The notes under the pieces were generated by a model. That model ran no database searches. It worked only from the letters and a program-made list of their open reading frames with translations, and had not been told where the DNA came from. Positions 6,869 through 11,949 of a DNA stretch of 14,171 nucleotides are shown here, in pieces. The position numbers were made by a program, and so were the translations under genes. The number at the start of each line of letters is the position of its first letter. The first letter of the stretch is position 1. Source of the stretch: JBFHES01 sp041584015 (GTDB lineage Bacteria > Bacteroidota > Bacteroidia > Bacteroidales > M50B96); the NCBI GenBank assembly GCA_041584015.1, contig JBFHES010000107.1, forward strand, positions 1-14,171. The letters run 5' to 3'.

Positions 6869-7398
6869 GATATGCAATGGCGATTGATACCAAAAAATGT
6901 GTAGGTTGCTGCGATTGTGTTGTAGGCTGCCAAACTGAAAACGATGTGCCACATGGTTATGCACGCGATTGGATTGTTGAACGAACCGACGGCACTTATC
7001 CAAAGCTGACTTTAGAGCTACGCTCTGAGCGTTGCAACCATTGCGATAACTCACCATGCGTTAGGTGCTGCCCAACCGGGGCAAGTCATTACGAGGAAGG
7101 TGGAATTGTTGTGGTTACCGAGGAGAAGTGTATTGGATGTGGTGCTTGTATTGAGTCTTGCCCCTACGACGCGCGTTTCTCCCATCCTGATGGGCATGTT
7201 GATAAATGTACATTTTGCTCGCACCGAGTAGAGAAGGATCTGGATCCGTTCTGCGTTAGCGTGTGTCCAACAAAGTGCATGTATTTTGGCGACCTTGATG
7301 ATGCAGGTAGTGAAATTGTGGAGATTCTTGCCACACGCAAGTGGGAAGTGTTATCACCGGAAACCGGTACGAAACCACAAATTTTCTATCTCTATTAA
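6865..7398 (+). CDS. Four-cluster ferredoxin subunit (PsrB/PhsB-like)
   Basis: A 177-residue electron-transfer subunit with no signal peptide, expected to reach the periplasm bound to its Tat-exported partner. Four cubane [4Fe-4S] motifs are complete: Cys12/15/18/22, Cys57/60/65/69, Cys89/92/95/99 and Cys115/118/130/134. The wider C-x2-C-x11-C-x3-C spacing in the last is typical of DmsB/PsrB/NrfC proteins. Extra cysteines occur at 16, 68 and 138. It passes electrons from the NrfD-type quinol-oxidising anchor to the molybdenum subunit. Its ATG lies inside the stop of the upstream gene (ATGA), and the membrane subunit follows after 24 bases. The assignment is firm; substrate specificity lies in the catalytic subunit. 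Confidence 0.95.
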   Translation: MRYAMAIDTKKCVGCCDCVVGCQTENDVPHGYARDWIVERTDGTYPKLTLELRSERCNHCDNSPCVRCCPTGASHYEEGGIVVVTEEKCIGCGACIESCPYDARFSHPDGHVDKCTFCSHRVEKDLDPFCVSVCPTKCMYFGDLDDAGSEIVEILATRKWEVLSPETGTKPQIFYLY

Positions 7399-7422
7399 CT
7401 TAATCTGTAAAAATTTATACTG

Positions 7423-8442
7423 ATGAAAGAAGAAATTATCGTTAGTGGAAGAATGAATGAGGGCATAGATCCTTACCTGCATATTTGGCACTGGGAGATT
7501 CCAGCCTATTTGTTTTTGGGTGGACTAGCTGCAGGATTGCTATTCTTCTCAGCATTATATACTGTTTTAGGCAAAGAGAATGAATACAAAACAGCTGTTA
7601 AGGCGGCAAGCATTATCGCACCATTTGCCATCATACTTGGTCTGGTTGCATTATTCCTCGATTTAAAGCATCAATTATACTTCTGGCAGTTATACACAAC
7701 TGTTAGATTAGAGTCTCCAATGTCGTGGGGCGCCTGGACACTTATGGCAATTACGCCATTAAGTTTTATTTGGATTGCCACGTTCATGAAGGATCTAATA
7801 CCTCAAGTAAAGTGGGATGGCTCTATGTATTCACGAATGCTTAAGCTGGTATTAAAGCCGGTAGATGGTGATGGTAAAGTAAACTGGGACTGGAAATATA
7901 CCTTGCTTAGCTGGATTGAGAATTGGGTAAACAAGAACAAGAAGTTTTGCGGATGGGTATTAATCGTGCTCTCTGTAATCCTTGGTGTTTATACAGGTAT
8001 ACTGCTTTCAGCTTTTAACGCACGACCTCTCTGGAATACTTCCATTCTTGGGCCTTTATTCCTGGTTTCTGGTTTGTCAACTGCAGCAGCAACAATTATG
8101 TGGATGTCGAAGGACCATGCCGAGCGAAAATTATTTAGTAAGATCGACCTTATTCTTATAGGAATTGAATTGTTTCTAATCACTCATTTATTCATGGGAT
8201 TTTTAGCCGGACCAGAAGTTCAGATTGAAGCTGCTAAACTTTTCTTGGGTGGTGAATTTACAATGTCATTCTGGGTGTTTGTTGTTGGTATTGGATTATT
8301 GATTCCTGCTGTGTTTGAGATTTTCGAGCTTGCTGGTAAAAAGATTCCGGTATTTATTCCGGCAGTTTTAATTCTTTTTGGCGGCGTAATGTTCCGTTTA
8401 ATCATGGTTGATGCCGGACAGCTTGTAAGGTATCTGTATTAG
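7423..8442 (+). CDS. NrfD/PsrC-type membrane anchor subunit
   Basis: A 339-residue integral membrane protein with about eight predicted helices (near 25-50, 58-80, 100-121, 174-198, 205-228, 236-264, 278-301 and 307-333). The first helix holds the NrfD signature WHWEIPAYLFLGGLAAG (residues 22-38). Polar residues in helices (His255, Glu249, Arg325, Asp330) could belong to the quinol site or proton path. It anchors the catalytic and ferredoxin subunits and exchanges electrons with the menaquinone pool. Between helices 3 and 4 lies a soluble stretch of about 50 residues, Trp- and Lys-rich, longer than in short PsrC proteins. It has no heme-binding pattern. It ends the reductase gene set; a regulator gene follows after 120 bases. 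Confidence 0.93.
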   Translation: MKEEIIVSGRMNEGIDPYLHIWHWEIPAYLFLGGLAAGLLFFSALYTVLGKENEYKTAVKAASIIAPFAIILGLVALFLDLKHQLYFWQLYTTVRLESPMSWGAWTLMAITPLSFIWIATFMKDLIPQVKWDGSMYSRMLKLVLKPVDGDGKVNWDWKYTLLSWIENWVNKNKKFCGWVLIVLSVILGVYTGILLSAFNARPLWNTSILGPLFLVSGLSTAAATIMWMSKDHAERKLFSKIDLILIGIELFLITHLFMGFLAGPEVQIEAAKLFLGGEFTMSFWVFVVGIGLLIPAVFEIFELAGKKIPVFIPAVLILFGGVMFRLIMVDAGQLVRYLY

Positions 8443-8515
8443 AAATATTGAATAATAAGGATTTATAGCATTCGCATGTTTTTTTGAAATGTGTTATAGA
8501 TCATCATAAAAGTGG

Positions 8516-8531
8516 AATTAATCGCGTAATT
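8516..8531. repeat. AT-rich inverted repeat upstream of the second crp/fnr gene
   Basis: AATTA-ATCGCG-TAATT is a 5-bp inverted repeat with a 6-bp spacer, 31 bases before the ATG of the second regulator, and the size suits a Crp-family dimer. Overlapping it is TAATTTAG, one mismatch from the -7 consensus TAnnTTTG. Such AT-rich repeats arise easily by chance, so this is a weak candidate for an autoregulatory site. Confidence 0.25.
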
Positions 8532-8562
8532 TAGGTAATTAAATCACAAACAATTGTCAGAA

Positions 8563-9267
8563 ATGAACTGTGCTATATCAACTAATAAATTTTCATCATG
8601 CCGTGTGTGCGAGTTTAAATCGCAGGCGGTGGAAATTTTAGGGCCTGAAGAACTTGATGTGCTCGAAAGAAACTGTGTTGAAGTTGAATTCAGAAAGGGT
8701 GAAATGTTATTCAAACAAAGCTCTTTTAGCTCGCATGTTATTTTCATCAAATCAGGTTTGGTAAAAGTGCACATGAGCGGATTGCAGGATAAGGATCAGA
8801 TTTTGAAAATTATTCCGGCTCCAACCTATCTGGGGTTGGCAAACTTGTTTGGCGATACGATTAATAATTATTCGGCAACAGCCATAGAGCATACGGTGGC
8901 ATGTTTTATCCATATTAATGTATTTAAAGATTTTATAGAGAATAATGGCAATTTTGCTCTTGAAATAATAAAAGATATTAGTCGCGAAGAGTTAACCTAC
9001 TTTAAGCGATTTGTAAATCATAATCAGAAGCAAATAGATGGCCGTTTGGCCGAAACACTGCTTTACTTCTTGCGAGATGTGTACAAAGAGAAGAGATTTA
9101 TCTTGCCACTTAACCGTAAAGATTTATCGGCACTTGTTTGTGCCTCACGCGAAAGTGTAATACGCGAAATGCAGAGTTTTGCAGCAAGTGGTATTATTGA
9201 TGTTAAAGGAAAACAAATTGAAATCCTGGACGAAAATCGTCTGGAGCAAATAAGTAAGAATGGGTAA
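8563..9267 (+). CDS. Crp/Fnr family transcriptional regulator (second), Cys-rich N terminus
   Basis: A 234-residue regulator from the ATG at 8563; a TTG three codons upstream is possible but less likely. It has the beta-roll sensor (FRKGEMLFKQSSF at 43-55), dimer helix and C-terminal helix-turn-helix. The recognition helix RESVIR keeps both Arg residues and the Glu of CRP RETVGR, unlike the first regulator. Cys3, Cys13 and Cys16 near the N terminus, with Cys114 in the beta-roll, recall the four ligands of FNR (three N-terminal plus one central), so an O2- or redox-sensing Fe-S cluster is plausible but unproven. It lies downstream of the reductase genes on the same strand and closes at a strong terminator. 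It probably senses anoxia, redox or sulfur state for this island; the two regulators have diverged strongly, though both end in similar ISxNG residues. Confidence 0.93.
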   Translation: MNCAISTNKFSSCRVCEFKSQAVEILGPEELDVLERNCVEVEFRKGEMLFKQSSFSSHVIFIKSGLVKVHMSGLQDKDQILKIIPAPTYLGLANLFGDTINNYSATAIEHTVACFIHINVFKDFIENNGNFALEIIKDISREELTYFKRFVNHNQKQIDGRLAETLLYFLRDVYKEKRFILPLNRKDLSALVCASRESVIREMQSFAASGIIDVKGKQIEILDENRLEQISKNG

Positions 9268-9275
9268 CTTGTTTG

Positions 9276-9310
9276 GGGTAATTCTTCGGAATTACCCTTT
9301 CTTTTTTTCT
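9276..9310 (+). terminator. UUCG-tetraloop terminator after the second crp/fnr gene
   Basis: GGGTAATTC-TTCG-GAATTACCC is a perfect 9-bp stem capped by a c(UUCG)g tetraloop, followed by TTTCTTTTTTTC. It begins 8 bases after the stop. The U tract and the 3' arm of the stem also encode the last residues and stop codon of the convergent ResB-like gene. Read on the minus strand there is no U tract, so it terminates chiefly the plus strand. Confidence 0.9.
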
Positions 9311-10101
9311 ACTACCACGTGCCAGGTTCTGGCAACATAAATCAACAGACTTATTATCTCAAGCGCATAAAGTGTAAAAAACAGTTTGGTGAAGTATGAA
9401 ATACTTATTACTAATTTGGCGCCTATTTCATCCTTAGCTAAGCGTTTGGGCGCAAAAAAATACGAAAGACTCACCTGAATGTTTTTATAGCGGAGCGGTT
9501 CAAGCATTCGTAAGGTGTCATTCATTATTTTTTTATTGTCATGCCATAGTTCAATCTGTACCGTGTTCTCGTCCGGATGAAATAGATCTTTGGTATGATA
9601 CTTACGCATTTGCTTGTATCCTAATTTCAGTACTTCTCGTTTATCAACATAATTAATGGTACCGAGCTCTATACGATAGCCCGAACCAAATTCAAAACCA
9701 TCGCCTTGTAAGAGTTCCACATTACTATGCTTCTCTCCAATAAGCATGCTTAGTACATGTACGCCCATAATCAGAATAAACAGTACATGAATAATAAGCA
9801 GTAATGCCGATTTGCTATCTCGTTTCTTCCTGAAAAATGGTATCAGTCGCGTAATGGTGCAAAAGATAAAACTAAGTGCGAGCATTGCACCTAGAAGGCA
9901 TAAGGCAAGCAACCACGCTAGTGCTATAGGGTTCTCGGTCCCTACGCTCATTACCCAATTAACAATTAGCTCGTTGTTCATTGCTTTTATGCCCGAACGG
10001 AACTGATCGTTGGATGCAAGCAGTACGCCGCTCAACAAGCAAGTGATGAATGCCAATAACATCCACAAAGCAAATCGCATTGATGATAAAAACTTGAGCA
10101 T
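9292..10101 (-). CDS. ResB-like cytochrome c biogenesis protein
   Basis: A 269-residue inner-membrane protein related to ResB/Ccs1. The start MLKFLSSMRFALW is typical of the family and lies 4 bases after the CcsA-like stop; an upstream ATG at 10158 would add 19 residues and overlap that gene. Predicted helices lie near 9-30, 58-88, 98-121 and 238-260, with a periplasmic domain at about 125-235 containing short beta-like segments. His105 and His115 in helix 3, and His125 just outside, could serve heme as in ResB of system II. It is short compared with the usual Ccs1/ResB. With its CcsA-like neighbour it would form a split CcsBA-type heme-handling pair. No c-type cytochrome is encoded nearby in view. 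Its last codons (EKKKG) lie in the terminator of the convergent gene. Confidence 0.78.
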   Translation of the reverse strand: MLKFLSSMRFALWMLLAFITCLLSGVLLASNDQFRSGIKAMNNELIVNWVMSVGTENPIALAWLLALCLLGAMLALSFIFCTITRLIPFFRKKRDSKSALLLIIHVLFILIMGVHVLSMLIGEKHSNVELLQGDGFEFGSGYRIELGTINYVDKREVLKLGYKQMRKYHTKDLFHPDENTVQIELWHDNKKIMNDTLRMLEPLRYKNIQVSLSYFFAPKRLAKDEIGAKLVISISYFTKLFFTLYALEIISLLIYVARTWHVVVEKKKG

Positions 10102-10105
10102 AGGA

Positions 10106-10834
10106 TTAGTGTGAGAATAGATAGAAAATAATAATACTGCCCAAGGGGATAATAGCAAAGAGTGTTCTCTTTAGTTCTGTGTTGTGGTGCTTCGCTGGTA
10201 AATGGCTGCTTATCATGGATAGGAGAAACATTGAACTAGCCAGAAAGAAACCAGTGCTCCAGTGCCAGGCATCTCCCCACCATAGTAAACACCAATAAGA
10301 ACCAAACCACTCTGCGGTAAGGAATATGGAGGCACCCAGTAAGGTGAAATTACGGGCAATATGCAGCAAGCTGGTGCTTGATCCAAAGTTATAGGCAAAC
10401 ATAATTTTAACGTTCCCTACCAAAGCAAATGTAAATAGTGCAATGGCGGTTATTCGTAATTGAAAGAAGAGCATCACATATAATTTATCATACATGTAGT
10501 AGTCTTCACTTAATTCTGGAGTTTCATTAAGTCCGATTAGTGTGATAATAAAGATTATTAACCAAACCGGGCTTTTGCTTAGTTGCTTGTAATTGAATAC
10601 TGTTTCAAGAAGAATTACGATAAACAGGATGTTAGGAACAACTGCAAGTTTATCATAAACCGGTGCATGCTGAGCAACTATCCAGCTTCCAATAAAACCA
10701 AAGGCACTTAGCAACAAAGGAATGAAACCTGTCCAGTTGGGGAGGCTCCACTTTTTTATTAAGGATGTTACAGCAAAACAGGCCGTTAAACAGAGCATGG
10801 CGTAATACGAATATATTAAGCTGGTGATCGTCAT
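10106..10834 (-). CDS. CcsA-like cytochrome c assembly protein with a divergent WWD motif
   Basis: A 242-residue inner-membrane protein with about seven or eight helices, related to the CcsA/CcmC/CcmF heme-handling family. The diagnostic stretch is at 158-192: His158 (LLHIARNF), then EWFGSYWCLLWWGDAWHW. This recalls the canonical G-S-Y-W-x-W-D-P-K-E-x-W motif, but extra residues separate SYW from the WG-D-x-W part and the PKE is absent. His56, His158 and His211 are placed as possible heme-flanking histidines. It starts 2 bases after the lipoprotein stop and ends 4 bases before the ResB-like start, so the three are cotranscribed. Either it exports or holds heme in a specialised cytochrome maturation path, or the fold has been reused. 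The family is likely; the function is uncertain. Confidence 0.75.
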   Translation of the reverse strand: MTITSLIYSYYAMLCLTACFAVTSLIKKWSLPNWTGFIPLLLSAFGFIGSWIVAQHAPVYDKLAVVPNILFIVILLETVFNYKQLSKSPVWLIIFIITLIGLNETPELSEDYYMYDKLYVMLFFQLRITAIALFTFALVGNVKIMFAYNFGSSTSLLHIARNFTLLGASIFLTAEWFGSYWCLLWWGDAWHWSTGFFLASSMFLLSMISSHLPAKHHNTELKRTLFAIIPLGSIIIFYLFSH

Positions 10835-10836
10835 AA

Positions 10837-11904
10837 CTAGTTGGCGGATGTAAACCAGATTTCAGAAATCCCTTTTACTGCTCTGTCTGAGAAGAAATCA
10901 GCACTTGGAATAACACGGAATATTCCGTTATGAGTTAGTTCAGGATCACACAACAACATAAGCTCTGACTGGTCGTTTCGATTAAAAATTTCGCTATAGC
11001 TATATACGGCCCGATATCCGTCTTTGGCCACAATGGTGATGAGTCCTGATTGTATTTTGGCTTTTGTTGCAGGAATGTAGTTGTTCAGCCAATCTTTAAG
11101 ATAGATCCCTTGTTGTGTCTCGGTACTGTGCAATCCACGCCCGCGCCCGTAAAAGAGTGTACGTTGCGATTCAAGTTGCAGGCTTGGTAAGGTATAAATG
11201 CAGGTGTCCCAATCGTTATTGTTATGAAAGCTTAATCGGTCGGAGTATAGTGGTTTTAAGCCTTTCTTAACTTCGAAGCTCTTGGGGTATGATTTTACCG
11301 TAATCCTAACCGGATTGCTTAGGTTGCGTTCTGTATGAAAATCACTGGCAACAATAATTCTACTCTGGTTGGGAAGTGTCCATTGTTCTTTTGTCTTAAC
11401 AGGAACAATGCGCATTACGCGCGTTGCTAGCAGAATTTCGTGTCTGTCGTTTGGATAGAAAATTTCTCCCCAGCTGAATACCGCTTTCTCTCCCAGCGGG
11501 TTTTCAATTTCAACATATACATCAACCATTGGCTTAAACTGCTTACGGTTGTGTTTTTGTAAAATGAATGTATTAAGAATATCATGTAATGAATAGCCAT
11601 CATAACGATAGGCGCCAACAAACTGCGATGCTCCATCCTTTAGCAAGGTTTCTTTAACCAGTTTAGAGCGCAATGGTAGGTTCTCGAAATTAACCAATCC
11701 ACTATCGGCAAGCTCACCTCCAACAAATATATTTACAATCGGAAGTTCAAAACTAGGGGCATTGTCAAATAAATCGTTGCTTGCATCTGTTGAGTCGAAA
11801 TGGATTGAGCTGCTGTTATTCGTAGATGAATTAGTGTCGCATGAGCCAGAGCAGAGTAATACAATAATAGCTGTTAGCCATGTGTTTAATTGTGGTTTTT
11901 TCAT
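10837..11904 (-). CDS. Lipoprotein with two sulfite-oxidase-fold-like (molybdopterin-binding-like) repeats
   Basis: A 355-residue predicted lipoprotein: signal helix, then SGSC with Cys22 as acylation site and an Asn/Ser-rich linker to about residue 45. Two homologous repeats follow, about 50-205 and 215-355. Matching pieces are AVFSWGEIFYPNDRHEILLA (141-160) with AVYSYSEIFNRNDQSELMLL (299-318), GYSLHDIL with GIYLKDWL, and RIIVASDFHTERNL with RVIPSADFFSDRAV. The layout (GxxLxxxL, then a strand, DGYxAxxSxxEI, and a late R-V/I-xP strand) resembles the oxidoreductase molybdopterin-binding (SUOX) fold. No Cys sits in the Mo-ligand region of either repeat, so it probably does not work as a standard molybdenum enzyme. 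It lies between the TonB-dependent receptor and the CcsA/ResB-like pair, suggesting a periplasmic or surface partner of that transport path. The fold call is by pattern only. Confidence 0.6.
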   Translation of the reverse strand: MKKPQLNTWLTAIIVLLCSGSCDTNSSTNNSSSIHFDSTDASNDLFDNAPSFELPIVNIFVGGELADSGLVNFENLPLRSKLVKETLLKDGASQFVGAYRYDGYSLHDILNTFILQKHNRKQFKPMVDVYVEIENPLGEKAVFSWGEIFYPNDRHEILLATRVMRIVPVKTKEQWTLPNQSRIIVASDFHTERNLSNPVRITVKSYPKSFEVKKGLKPLYSDRLSFHNNNDWDTCIYTLPSLQLESQRTLFYGRGRGLHSTETQQGIYLKDWLNNYIPATKAKIQSGLITIVAKDGYRAVYSYSEIFNRNDQSELMLLCDPELTHNGIFRVIPSADFFSDRAVKGISEIWFTSAN

Positions 11905-11949
11905 AACAATGTATAGGGTTTGCTTTTATGATATGAAGGTGTTTATGAA

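Noticed and set aside
7207..7224. CTFCSH in the ferredoxin subunit as a c-type heme motif.
   Set aside because: The pattern is CxxCS, not CxxCH, and the cysteines are part of a [4Fe-4S] set.
8464..8498. TATAGCA/TGTTATA inverted repeat after the NrfD gene, as terminator or operator.
   Set aside because: The stem is short, has a G-U pair and a long loop, and lacks a following U tract.
8554..8562. TTG start for the second Crp/Fnr gene.
   Set aside because: An ATG three codons later leaves all family features intact, and TTG starts are less common.
10102..10158. Upstream ATG for the ResB-like gene overlapping the CcsA-like gene.
   Set aside because: MLKFLSSMRF at 10101 is the usual family start and leaves a 4-base gap instead of a 53-base overlap.
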